From contig CAHIKZ030005210.1 of NCBI GenBank assembly GCA_903632075.3, positions 522,501-586,500 on the forward strand: a stretch of 64,000 nucleotides of DNA, in the 5' to 3' direction. This document shows, one piece after another, positions 1-8,826 of the stretch. The notes beneath the pieces were generated by a model that was not told where the DNA came from, made no database searches, and saw nothing but the letters and a program-made list of their open reading frames with translations. Source of the stretch: Acanthosepion pharaonis (taxonomy: Eukaryota > Mollusca > Cephalopoda > Sepiida > Sepiidae). Within the stretch, counting starts at the first letter, position 1. Each line of letters opens with the position of its first letter. The position numbers and the translations under genes were made by a program.

Positions 1-405
1 ATCAAGGGGCTCAAGGTAAATAGCAGGAGAACCGGACCATATGTGGCAGCAATATTCTAAGAATGGACGAACGGTAGACTTATAGATATGCAGGATAGAT
101 TCTAGAGATAAAAACTGTCTAGCACAACACAGTAAACGGAATTTTCTTAGCAGCAAACCTAACAATGGATTCAATATAGTCTTTGCACTTCATGTAAGGG
201 GAGAATGTTAGCTCGTGAAGGCACAAAGAGTCACTCTTCTGGAGGTTAGCATCAGCCATGCTGATGGGTGGTAAAAGTGGGGTTCTCAGATGATTAATAG
301 AGAGAAGGGCGTTAAAATTAACACGCTATCAATTGCCCCAATTAATAACAGAATGTAGGTCATTTTGTGCCATTTCTAAGCCATGAATTACGATTATATC
401 TAGCC
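1..405 (-). pseudogene. Decayed LINE reverse transcriptase fragment, copy 1 (runs off the left edge)
   Basis: Read on the minus strand, this stretch carries recognisable pieces of the C-terminal half of a non-LTR retrotransposon reverse transcriptase. In order these are QNDLHSVINWG (near 370-338), a diverged stretch containing MADANLQKSDSL, then KDYIESIVRFAAKKI (near 200-155), and a garbled version of the thumb-region block that normally reads roughly 'YCCHIW-GAP'. Jockey/CR1-type elements share this order. The frame is broken by stops and shifts, so it is dead. It is paralogous to 636-975, with long near-identical runs around 120-180 versus 720-780. The left end is cut by the window. Family membership is a motif-order judgement, not a database match. 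Confidence 0.8.
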
Positions 406-429
406 AATTCAGCTGTAAATCGATTCCTT

Positions 430-1216
430 CTTATTAATCTAGTACTGCGATGAAATTCATAAAGTCTAGGTACCATTGCAAAGTGCTCGTTCGAACAATT
501 ACCATGAAAGCACTTGTAGAAATGCACAGGGAAGCTACATTACAGTGGAGGGAAAGTGGCTGAAGCCGAGATGCCAGGACAGGATCAATAATTGCAGATT
601 CTTTTTTAGATTTTATCAAGAATCTTTACATATATAATAGGAGCACCGAACCATATGTTGCAGCAATATTCTAAGTAGACTATTAGGTATACAGGATCGA
701 TTCCGGAGAGAAAAACTGTCTAGCACAACACAGTAAACGGAATTTTCTTAGCAGCAGACCTAACAATGGATTCAATATAGTCTTTGTACTCCGTGTTAGC
801 TCGAGAAGGCGCAACAAGTCACATTCCTGGGGGTTAGCATTAGCCATATCGATGGAAGGCAGAAAGCTCTCTCTCTCTCTCTTTCAGATGATTAATAGAG
901 AGTTTTGCTTTGGAGGCATTAAACAAGCCATTCTTTGCCCCAGTTAACAACAGACTGTAGATCATTTTTTGAGATCAACCGCCATTTTAACCTTATTGAA
1001 CTGATCAGACTTATTATCGAAGCCGGAGTAAATGCTTGTTTCATCGGTATAGATACCAAGTTCCATCATGAAGGTCGGTAATGAAAAATTAAGAACAACG
1101 GAAGGACCAAGGATAGAGACCTGTGGAGTGTGTGTGTGTGTGGGGGGGGTTAAAGTTGGAACATAAGCAGAAGAAGCGTTCCATAAAATATCTACAGCTT
1201 TTAGTGAAGGTGACAT
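430..1216 (-). pseudogene. Decayed LINE reverse transcriptase fragment, copy 2
   Basis: On the minus strand from 1216 downwards there is a longer piece of the same LINE type as copy 1. It starts with the catalytic region, where the expected [YF]-x-D-D box reads YTDE at 1051-1040, followed by TSIYSGFDNKSDQ and VKMAVDL. Then come the QSVVNWGK-like segment (near 970-940), KDYIESIVRSAAKKI (near 790-745), a CCNIWFGAPI-like block (near 660-640), and DPVLASRLQPLSLHCNVASL (near 585-530). Several frameshifts and stops are present and the second catalytic Asp is Glu, so no activity is expected. A short CT run (868-885) interrupts it. Copies 1 and 2 sit head to tail on the same strand, which suggests a tandem duplication of a fragment or two adjacent insertions. 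Confidence 0.85.
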
Positions 1217-2313
1217 TAACTAACGTGCTGCTCAGATGTGGTTCAGGAGATCCTCAATGGAAAAGCAATAATTTGAAAAATGCACCTAATGAAGAATAGC
1301 CAGTAAGCATTTATGATGCCGAACTGATGAATTGTGGGAAATATAATTGTATTCAACGCATATACTGACGCCCTCGAAAACGAACCCGCGTAATCTGCTC
1401 CGTTTTCCAAGGAAGAAAGAAAACATTTAAAAGCCAGCCAGATAAAGAATACGAGAACAAGAAATGCTTACCCGAGTAAACAATGTCTAAAAGAAAGATG
1501 GCAAGCATGACTTGCATAAACTCTCGTTGACGGCGTGAATCTCGAAGGGTATGTAAATTCTGAATGAGATTCGCGTTACGCTATGCGAATTAGGTTCTAT
1601 AAAACAGGTAACTTGATTGTAGTCGGGGAGTTTGTCTACGAGTCGTTAAGTTGCGTGGAGGACAAGTTCTTGAGGCGTGAGACCGCTGGATTGAATTTTA
1701 TCCATCATGTAAAATTTTGCTACGATAATCCACTTGAAACGAGTAGGATGATTGCTTTAAGGTTCCAACATAAGCGATTAAAATATACGTCACCACATCG
1801 ATAAAAAAAATGTAAGGGAGAATAGAACAGGTTGGTACATGAAGCATGTTGAGTTATTTGATTTAGTTTTGGTTTCTACTATTTGATGATGCCACTATTA
1901 GCCTCGGTTTGAGTAGAAATGTTTTCCGCCATTTTGCTTCTAAGTTCCAGTCGTATGCGCTTGTAAATATGAATAGTTTTGCATGATAATTTTTTTTTTT
2001 TCACAATTTAAGTAACTTTTTATTATGGCGGACGTGGACACCGTTTGTACTGTAATGTGCACTTGATATTAATACGTTGATTGATTTGTTTTTTGTTTTT
2101 TTTACTCTTCGTAGGTTATTAAAAACTGAAATATGTTTTAGATTGCAGGAGAATGTTTACAGTACACTGTTTTCCCAACGGAACCCCCATCTAAGATACT
2201 GACTCGGCTCGACGATGCTTAACTTCAGTAATCGAACGAAAACCGGTTTTCAGCGTTATTTCATTGCAGTCTGAAAAGATTGCAGTTTACATCTATAAAA
2301 AGTAGTAAGAAAC
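1217..2313. other. Unrecognised intergenic sequence
   Basis: I see no gene or named repeat here. The longest open frame (1583-1804, plus, 73 codons) has no recognisable motif and could occur by chance. T-rich runs occur near 1990-2000 and 2089-2103. Minus-strand LINE sequence could extend a short way beyond 1216, but I could not follow it. Confidence 0.5.
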
Positions 2314-2800
2314 AATCTATATAATAAATGCGAATGTCAGTGCGTCACTGTGTCACACTTTTTAAACTTAACTCCTATAGGCCGTAGCCCAACTTATCAT
2401 ACCATTTTGGAATCAGGCCGGCTCTATGAGTAAATGAAAATAATTCCGGTTTGAATCCAGACCCGCAATCCTGAAATTTGGGATTCTCAAATTTTCATTA
2501 CTTCGAGTGTCTTCGAATTACGCCATCTTGGCCTCTACTGATAAAACAATTAAACGGACATTACTCTCTAACTTTCAATAGCTGATGTTCAAATGAAAAA
2601 ATAGTTCTCAAATTACAGTGTTTCAAAATAAAATTGTCCGTGTTTTCAACTTTACTCCTAGAGTCCATAGTCAAGATATACCATTTTGGAATCAGGACGA
2701 CTCCGTGAGTCAATTAAAAACTTTCCGGGCCGAATCCGGACCCAGAATCCAGAAATTTTCGATTCTCCAGTTTTCATTGCTGCGACTGTTTTTGACGATT
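2314..2800 (+). mobile_element. Helitron-like 5' segment with an internal diverged duplication
   Basis: The start at 2314 (ATCTATATAATAAATGCGAA) resembles the 5' ends of many animal Helitron and Helentron elements, which often begin TCTATATATA-like and run into GAATGTCTGT-like sequence. Downstream, a module of about 170 bases at 2338-2510 is repeated in diverged form at 2630-2800. Shared landmarks are ACTCCTA, ATACCATTTTGGAATCAGG, GAATCC-GACCC-AATCC and GATTCTC-A-TTTTCATT. No Rep/helicase coding was seen, and no 3' hairpin plus CTRR terminus was identified, so only the duplication is directly supported; the Helitron label is a guess from the terminus. Confidence 0.4.
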
Positions 2801-3354
2801 TTTTTCACGTGATTTTTACGACGAATTTTTTTGTACGATAACAAAATTTGGGAATAATCGAAATTAATTGCGAAATCAAGCGAAAGTCACCCATGAAATA
2901 AAAATAATTATTTGTACTGAAATTAAGGACCTACGTACACCAAATAGTTATTAAATTAAGATATGTCAGCAATACTCCATTTTTCGTCTAATAGAGTAAA
3001 GCCGTACAATGCACATACCATTTTCCCAGAATCTTTAACAATAGATCGGGTACATGAGTTCCACTTGAGTCCTGAGGTGAGTTTGAGTCTCAATGGAAGT
3101 TCAGTAGTTCAATGGAGGGAAATTCTGTTTTTTTGACAAAAAGTGAATTTTAATCAGTTATAAATAGGTACCTCCACAGATTCGCGATACGTTAGGTTTG
3201 AAATGATTTTTTTTTTTAAATGAAAAATCTTTCTTGAAGCTTTTATTTTAGTTTTAATTTCAAGCTAATAGATTAAATTTAATATTTCAAATATGCAAAA
3301 TAATTTGCTGCATTTCAAAACTAATTTAAATTGACTGGAAGGAGTTTTCGTTCC
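2801..3354. other. AT-rich sequence, nothing recognised
   Basis: This AT-rich stretch has T runs (near 2803-2832 and 3204-3217) and no reading frame or repeat I can name. It lies directly upstream of the plus-strand LINE fragment, so part of it may belong to the same element in a form too decayed to read. Confidence 0.4.
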
Positions 3355-3915
3355 GAGTCCATATTTCAAATCTATCAATCAACCATTCGACCTAACATGG
3401 AATGCTGCTGTCTGGTGCTCCGATGTTCGTCTTAAGGTTCTCGACAAAATCCAGAGACGGATATGCAATATGATTGGCCCTAATCTGGCATCTCGTTTAC
3501 AGTCACTCTCTCACAGACGTGCCGTTGCTTTCCTGTCTTTTCTACAAATACTTTCACGGTAACTACTCCGACTAGCTACTTTCGCTGGTCCCCAAACTGC
3601 ATGAATGTAAGCGTGTTACTAGGTTGGCATCTCAGTCCCACCCTTTCACTGTTGAAACGATTAAATTTAGCCGTATCTTCTAATCCAATAGCTTTATGTC
3701 TCGCACTTCCCGTCTGTGAAACTCCCTTCCTCTTACTTGCTTCCCTGATAGCTATAATCTTCAATTATTCAAATGCAATGTCAATCGACATATTCAGATG
3801 CCTTGATCTAATTTCCCGTCCTTCTCTTCATCTTTTCCTCTATCACGCCTCTTTACTCTTGCTCCCCCTCTCTGGAATCCCTTGCGTGCTAGTGGCACTC
3901 CTGTTTTGCTTTGGG
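3355..3915 (+). pseudogene. Decayed LINE 3' end (C-terminal RT region)
   Basis: The plus strand carries the last part of a LINE ORF in broken frames: IYQSTIRPNME (near 3372-3404), a GAP block, LDKIQRRICNMIGPN (near 3440-3487), LASRLQSLSHRRAVAFLS (near 3488-3540), then HECKRVTRLASQSHPFTVET (near 3602-3660), and SRTSRL-stop-NSLPL (near 3699-3730), where a stop replaces the usual Trp. It ends with PDSYNLQLFKCNVNRHIQM and a serine/leucine-rich tail to about 3915. This order (thumb, SHRR block, then the 'RTSRLWNSLP' terminus) is typical of jockey/CR1-like elements in invertebrates. The LASRLQ-SLSH block is shared with the minus-strand copy at 430-1216, so both are likely one family. The sequence after 3915 becomes A/T rich, consistent with a 3' UTR. 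Confidence 0.88.
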
Positions 3916-5197
3916 TGAAATGCTTAAAAAAATGCTGAAATTGTTAATTTTAGGGAAATGTTTAGCCATCTTTCATCAGAATGTAATTTTCTTTATTAAA
4001 AAAATCTTACAAAAATAAAATACACTCTCTGAAATTTTATTTGAGGAATATTAGCGGATTTAAAGTTTAATGAATCTGACTTGAAATAAATATTATTTTA
4101 ATTTTACAATATCGTAGAAATGCATTTTTGTCACAGCGATAGCTATTTATTCAAGGTGTTGACATATTGACAGCTGGAATGACAGATGGAAGTTTATCTA
4201 ATGTTTTTCTACAGCAGATATATCTGTAAAAAAATAATTGATGAATATAACGTGAGTGTCTATTTTATATAATTTTTAAGTACTCAGTTATCTTAAAAAA
4301 TTAAAAAAATATTATCTGAAATTTAATGTTTTATAGAATTTTAGATACCTTACTTTTCATTTACTATAGTTATCGCTTTTATTTTCTGATAATGTCGTGT
4401 ATGGACGTCTGCATCTACAAAAATCGATGTGTTGATACACAAAAAATTCAAAATTCTTTTTAAAATAATGGGGACCACTAAATTGTCATAAGCTTTTCGA
4501 TTTATGATTTGTAAATATAGTTTTTACTTAATAACAATATTATCTAGCCGTTACAAATTAATACAAGATTTAAATTTTATTTTTTAAATGAAAACAATTC
4601 TTGTAAAAATTCATTATTCAATGAAACTTTTTTCTTAGACAGTAGTGTCTTTAATATATCTTATTCATAAAAGCAATTTAAAAATTTTCTAATTAAATGA
4701 TGTCTTATGCATTTTTATTTTACGATTCGGAGCAGATTTTCGGTAAATGGGGTTTTGTTTTACAAAAAGAAATTGATGATTTAAATTCTCCAAGGTTTTC
4801 TGTTTTTAACTATCAAACTCTTCAAAAGCACAAAATTTAATTTTTCGAAATTTCATAAATGTAGGTAAGTGGAGGGTAACAGATATAATAAATATTTTAA
4901 CAAGATTTTCTAAGACAAAACATTTCTAAAATAATTTAATTACTTTGTGAATAAATCTTGAGAGTGTCATAAAAAATCCGACAATTATTTGATTTTTACA
5001 AGATTTTCTAAATATGCTTTGCAATGCTGACGCAAGAAAAACAAGATTTTTAACCAAAGTTTGGAACGGTCTAAAAAGTAATAAAACCTAAAAATACTTT
5101 GATCTTTTCCCTTAATAATAACATAAAGACCAATGATAAAACTTTGTTTTTATCAAGTTTGGGGCATTTTTCCTTTTAGCGAATTAGTGGAGGTTTC
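3916..5197. other. AT-rich intergenic sequence, nothing recognised
   Basis: Nearly 1.3 kb of A/T-dominated sequence has no open frame of note. The first part may be the 3' UTR of the LINE fragment ending at 3915. Short recurring phrases such as ACAAGATTTTCTAA (near 4900 and 4997) hint at old local duplication, but I cannot assign a repeat family. Confidence 0.45.
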
Positions 5198-5228
5198 TAC
5201 CGTATATTTCCGCGTATAAGACGACCTT
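5198..5228 (+). repeat. Left terminal inverted repeat of the MITE-like element
   Basis: This 31-base terminus pairs with 5929-5959 in inverted orientation with four transition differences. Confidence 0.75.
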
Positions 5229-5928
5229 TAAATCCCAAAAGTCACCATTAAAAATTGGGAGTCGTCTAATACTACAATTCTAAAAAAAAAGAAGCGTTAA
5301 ATTCTGAGTGATTTTTGTCGGTAGGCTAACCTCGGCTTCCGTACGATAACCAATAACGTACATGCAAAGATTCACATTATCAAACAAAATGATAATAAAA
5401 CTAATAAAACCATTTCTACCTTATATATTACTAATAAATTGCCTATTTGAAGAATAATTTCATATGAATGAAATCAACTTGCATCCATGCAAGCTCATCT
5501 GAGAAAATGTAAATATTGGGTTATGATTGTGTTCACAGCAATGGAATGTACTATCATACATTATCATACTGTTATTAGTGGTATATTGTGATTGTCAATG
5601 AAGTATAACTAAATGGCCATTAGTACACCAAACTGTTTGTAACTGTTTAGATATAGGAAAAGAAGAGGACAAAGAAGAAGAATCAATATTCACAAGGGAT
5701 CACGTGATGAAATGTAAACAAAACAATGATTTCCCTTTTAGGGGATGTGTGTAGAGAAAACATGATATAGAATTGGTTTTCTTATTTCGTTTATTTGGAA
5801 TTTCTTATGATACAGTAACAACATTTCCAATAACATCATCTTTATATAATAAATAAGCAGTTGTCTTATACTACAAGTATAAGATAAATTATGAAAATTT
5901 GCTATATTTTTTGACCTCGTCTTATCTT

Positions 5929-5959
5929 AAGGTCGCCTTATACACGAAAATATGCGGTA
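5929..5959 (-). repeat. Right terminal inverted repeat of the MITE-like element
   Basis: This is the inverted partner of 5198-5228. The adjoining inner sequence (TTGACCTCGTCTTATCT, near 5910-5927) recurs at 6296-6312 next to a second, related terminus. Confidence 0.75.
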
Positions 5960-6285
5960 ATGAAGTAATCTCTATAAAAAGTTACTCAAATGATTCCGTT
6001 GAAATGCAGTTGTAACTTCTTTATTCAACCATTTCTCTTGAATATTTAACAACCGAGAGATTGCATGCATTCAATAATGTCATATTTTAACCAATCAGAA
6101 GTAGCCATATAGAAATTCTTTTTTAATATCTTATTATAATTTTGCTTGTCCCTACTTTAGTTAGTACGACCATTACACCCTGTCAATACCTCATAAATAA
6201 TGGACTATTCCATTTTGATCACATGGAAAGAATGAAACAGCATCAAGAGTCAAACTAACATTGAGGGCATAAGAATTGTTCAACT
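5960..6285. other. Spacer between two related transposon termini
   Basis: About 325 bases of AT-rich sequence have no gene. They lie between the right end of the MITE-like element and a second right-type terminus, so they could be internal sequence of an older element into which the 5198-5959 copy inserted. No matching left terminus was found inside it. Confidence 0.4.
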
Positions 6286-6343
6286 GCTATAATTTTTGAC
6301 CTCGTCTTATCTAAAGATCACTTTTACGCGGACATATACGGTA
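6286..6343 (-). repeat. Second, diverged right terminus of the same transposon family
   Basis: The reverse complement from 6343 reads TACCGTATATGTCCGCGTAA and then continues to a segment matching TTGACCTCGTCTTATCT. It parallels the right end at 5905-5959, including the subterminal GCTATA-TTTTTGACCTCG phrase. It is more diverged (for example GATCACTTTTACG in place of GGTCGCCTTATAC). It is an orphan end: a truncated or nested older copy. Confidence 0.7.
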
Positions 6344-6765
6344 GTTATAAAATATTTTAGTCGGTGATATCTGTTGCTTTAATGGCTAAATGGAAGACAT
6401 TTTAAAACTTATTTTCCTTTTTCTGCATATAAGTGCTGGACTGAAATTAAACATCTATATTTTTTTTCCTTTTTTTGCCAGGAGATAAAAATAGAATTGA
6501 CTGGAAACTTCCGTGTCAGGACACTAAGTCAATTTCACTATCAAACAAACGAACGAAGACGAAAGAGTCATTCGTTCGTATTTAATCTTTTTGAAAACAA
6601 TTCTGTTATTTTAATATCCTGGTCGACGTAAGCAGTGAACGGCGGACATACGGGAAATTAACTCAGAACAATGGGAAATATTTTGTAATTATGGCTTTAA
6701 TTGCAAAGATTTGTTGATTTTATTTCCCCGTTTATTCGAAACAATATTTGTATCTAAAAGTTTTA
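6344..6765. other. Unrecognised sequence with a short perfect inverted repeat
   Basis: There is no gene. A 9-bp perfect inverted repeat, ACGAACGAA at 6549-6557 and TTCGTTCGT at 6571-6579, has a 13-base loop. It could be a chance hairpin or the terminus of an unknown small element. A T-rich run lies near 6460-6476. Confidence 0.45.
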
Positions 6766-7200
6766 ATAAAAGAGAAAAATTAAAAGTCGGAAAAGTGTTA
6801 AACTTAACAGAAATCTTAAAAGAACAGAAAAATAGAAAATATGTTTAAATATCAGAAAAAGCTGTAAAAAACTTTAAAATATGAAAAGATAGCAAAAACT
6901 TCAAAGTATAAAAAAATCTTTAAAATCTTAGAAAAAGAAGCAAACATTTTAAAAATATGAATAATAAAATATAGTTTTTATAATATTAGAAAAAATTTTA
7001 AGAGAAAAAATAACAAAAATCTTTAAAATGTTAGAAAATCTAGCAAAAATTTTTCAAATATAAAATAGCAAAAACTTTAAAATATTAGAAAAATTTACAA
7101 AAACTTGCAAAACAGAAATAAGATATATATTTCATATTAGAAACAATTTTAAAAGAGAAAAATAACAAAAATCTTTGAAATGTGAGAAAAAAAAAAAAAA
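6766..7200. repeat. A-rich degenerate tandem-like repeats
   Basis: The stretch is built from loosely repeated phrases of the kind 'ATATTAGAAAAA-AGCAAAAACTTTAAA'. Within it a block of about 55 bases at 6983-7037 recurs at 7134-7190 with few changes (offset about 151), sharing AGAGAAAAA-AACAAAAATCTTT. It looks like a decayed low-complexity minisatellite. It contains no coding sequence. Confidence 0.6.
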
Positions 7201-7212
7201 TTCAAATAATTT

Positions 7213-7215
<3 letters not shown>

Positions 7216-7282
<67 letters not shown>
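7216..7282. repeat. (TA)n microsatellite 1
   Basis: An uninterrupted alternating TA tract of about 67 bases. Frames across it give only Tyr-Ile repeats and are not genes. Confidence 0.97.
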
Positions 7283-7284
<2 letters not shown>

Positions 7285-7581
7285 GATAATATTTTTAATC
7301 AGTGTGGATATTTCCAAAAGGATATAGATTGAGGGGGAGAGAGCTATGTCAGAGACAGTAATAATTAGTATTATAAAACACGAACTATTAAAAGCCATGA
7401 GATTATATTTATTTCATTGAGGTCAGAAAATTGACCTCAACTCTTCAGATCTCGTAATACAAATAAAATGGAAAATATTTCTCCAGGCCTCAAAAACAAA
7501 TTTATGTAAATATGCAGATCTAACTTTGTGAAAAGAGAGGGAAAAGCTTTATATCTAAGATTGTGAAATGGAGATAAATAG

Positions 7582-7586
<5 letters not shown>
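7283..7586. other. Spacer between (TA)n tracts, nothing recognised
   Basis: About 300 bases of AT-rich DNA with no coding motif or named repeat. A short GGGGGAGAGAG run lies near 7333-7343. Confidence 0.5.

Positions 7587-7664
<78 letters not shown>
7587..7664. repeat. (TA)n microsatellite 2
   Basis: An uninterrupted alternating TA tract of about 78 bases ending in ACACTTT. Confidence 0.97.
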
Positions 7665-7667
<3 letters not shown>

Positions 7668-7801
7668 TTTCTCTAAATTCTGTTTTGATTTCCGGAGTTG
7701 TTTTTCTGTTTTCATTTTGAATTTGTAGGTCTGATGATTTGGATCATATTTACGATTCCAATGGAATAAATTATGACCATGGAATATTAGTGTTTAAGCC
7801 T

Positions 7802-7806
<5 letters not shown>

Positions 7807-7880
<74 letters not shown>
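7807..7880. repeat. (TA)n microsatellite 3
   Basis: An uninterrupted alternating TA tract of about 74 bases, directly abutting the left copy of the direct repeat that brackets the RT fragment. Confidence 0.97.
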
Positions 7881-7881
<1 letters not shown>

Positions 7882-7900
7882 TTAACATCAAGAAGAGATA
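7877..7900. repeat. Direct repeat, left copy (CTTAACATCAAGAAGAGATA)
   Basis: These 20 bases at 7881-7900, preceded by TATA, recur exactly at 8371-8390, also preceded by TATA. The spacing of 490 bases brackets the RT fragment. This is what a long target-site duplication looks like, but a simple local duplication is also possible. Confidence 0.85.
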
Positions 7901-7905
7901 TAATT

Positions 7906-8337
7906 GTGTATTTGGGCAGCAATCCCTCTGACATGGCTGCTACGTATAGGGATAACTCTTCAGCTTTATCAACGGTGCAAATTGAGCAGCTGAATATAAG
8001 AGTGAACGGGCGGGTTCTGAAGATGACCCAAGGTCAGGACGTCCTGCATCTGCCACAACCGAGGAATCAAAGTAGTGAGGTATATCGTGCATTAATGCAC
8101 TATGGAAACCAAAAGGAACTCTTCAAGACTGTCACATGTACAGAGGTATCTCAATTGAATCCATTATGGTGAAAGTACTAATGAATATTCTATTAACTAG
8201 GCTCTCACTCTTATATGAAAATCAATTCCTCACAACCCAATTTGCCTTTTATCCATGTGTAATGATGGCATTTATGTCCTCAAACAATTCCAGAAAATCT
8301 CATACCTCGCTAATAGAAAAATACATACCTCCTATCA
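7906..8337 (+). pseudogene. Decayed non-LTR reverse transcriptase fragment (N-terminal RT motifs)
   Basis: The plus-strand sequence reads EVYRALMHYGNQKELF (near 8077-8125), matching the usual 'PAEVYK-L' segment before RT motif 1. Then come YRGISIESIMVKVLMNILL (near 8139-8196) and RLSLLYENQFLTTQFAF (near 8199-8250), the motif 1-2 region that usually reads 'NYRGIS-L---KVL--I--NRL---E---TQFGFRPG'. After a frameshift, NDGIYVLKQFQKIS continues (near 8263-8304) to about 8337. The segment between LFKTVTC and YRGIS is too short for the family, so an internal deletion is likely. The region 7906-8076 is open but diverged. It lacks the catalytic Asp box and is only a fragment. It belongs to a different part of the RT, and perhaps a different lineage, than the fragments at 1-1216 and 3355-3915. 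Confidence 0.78.
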
Positions 8338-8366
8338 GAGTTGTTCAATTTAAACAAAAAGGATAA

Positions 8367-8390
8367 TATACTTAACATCAAGAAGAGATA
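8367..8390. repeat. Direct repeat, right copy
   Basis: This is the exact partner of 7877-7900 and closes the RT fragment segment. Confidence 0.85.
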
Positions 8391-8516
8391 GCTGTAATTT
8401 CTAAGGCACATATTGAGGAAAGAGGGTCTGGTAAATTTAATACTGTTATATAGGAATAAAGATTCACTGCCGACACTGGGGTTTGAACACAGATCTCCAG
8501 AGAGCAAACGCAGGCG
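8391..8516. other. Short spacer with a tRNA B-box-like phrase on the minus strand
   Basis: The reverse complement near 8476-8495 contains GTGTTCAAACCCC, similar to a pol III B box (GGTTCGANTCC). No A box at the proper distance was found, so a decayed tRNA-derived SINE is only a possibility. Confidence 0.25.
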
Positions 8517-8533
8517 ATCTTTTTTGAATAAGT
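8517..8533. repeat. Target-site duplication, left copy, of SINE-like element 1
   Basis: The 17 bases ATCTTTTTTGAATAAGT recur at 8810-8826 on the other side of the element. The first four bases could instead belong to the ATCT tail, so the certain duplication is 13 bases (TTTTTGAATAAGT). Confidence 0.88.
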
Positions 8534-8753
8534 GCCGGGATATTGAGCGCCCTAAGGGAAACTCTTTAATATGTGGCCCCCCTCCTCTCCATTTATCTCG
8601 CTCAGTATGTTTTTGATAAGATAATTACGCAAACTTGCACGAGAGTATTCAAATGCCAACTGATACATACGAGGCAACTCTTTTTTCATCCCAAGCAACC
8701 GCCGGGTTTGCTTAGGGCGCGGCGCCGATCCTAGATGCACATTGCGTCTGGTA

Positions 8754-8809
<56 letters not shown>
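8534..8809 (+). mobile_element. SINE-like short retroposon with (ATCT)n tail, copy 1
   Basis: A unique body of about 220 bases, starting GCCGGGATATTGAGCGCCCT, is followed by an (ATCT)n tail from 8754. It is flanked by a 13-17 bp duplication of target DNA. The same body appears at 9719 with no difference I could see. Body, simple-repeat 3' tail and target-site duplication are the signature of LINE-mobilised retroposition. The start resembles a tRNA 5' end (GCCGGGATA), but no convincing A and B box pair was found, so a tRNA origin is not established. The minus strand has a 62-codon open frame (8552-8740), identical in both copies because the DNA is identical; there is no sign that it is a gene. 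The family is not recognised. Confidence 0.82.
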
Positions 8810-8815
<6 letters not shown>

Positions 8816-8826
8816 TTTGAATAAGT
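8810..8826. repeat. Target-site duplication, right copy, of SINE-like element 1
   Basis: This is the exact match of 8517-8533, immediately after the (ATCT)n tail. Confidence 0.88.

Larger units (their letters stand above)
5198..5959. mobile_element. Non-autonomous DNA transposon (MITE-like) with terminal inverted repeats
   Basis: The left end (5198, TACCGTATATTTCCGCGTAT, continuing AAGACGACCTT) and the reverse complement of the right end (5959 backwards, TACCGCATATTTTCGTGTAT, continuing AAGGCGACCTT) match at 27 of 31 positions, and all four differences are transitions. The 762-bp element contains no transposase frame, only AT-rich DNA. A subterminal phrase resembling 'GTCTTATACTACAA' occurs near both ends (5263-5278 and 5854-5872). 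The outermost bases on both sides are TA, so TA could be the target duplication, as in Tc1/mariner/pogo-type elements, with the element proper starting CCG. I see no longer duplication of flanking DNA. Termini of the form 'CCGTATTTTCC-GTATAAGACGACC' are widespread in animal genomes, but I cannot name the family with certainty. Confidence 0.75.

Noticed and set aside
1583..1804. A 73-codon plus-strand frame
   Set aside because: Length is within chance expectation and no family features were seen.
7132..7715. Frames encoding long Tyr-Ile runs
   Set aside because: These are translations of (TA)n microsatellites.
8476..8495. tRNA gene or tRNA-derived SINE suggested by a B-box-like phrase on the minus strand
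   Set aside because: No matching A box or cloverleaf could be drawn at the right distance.
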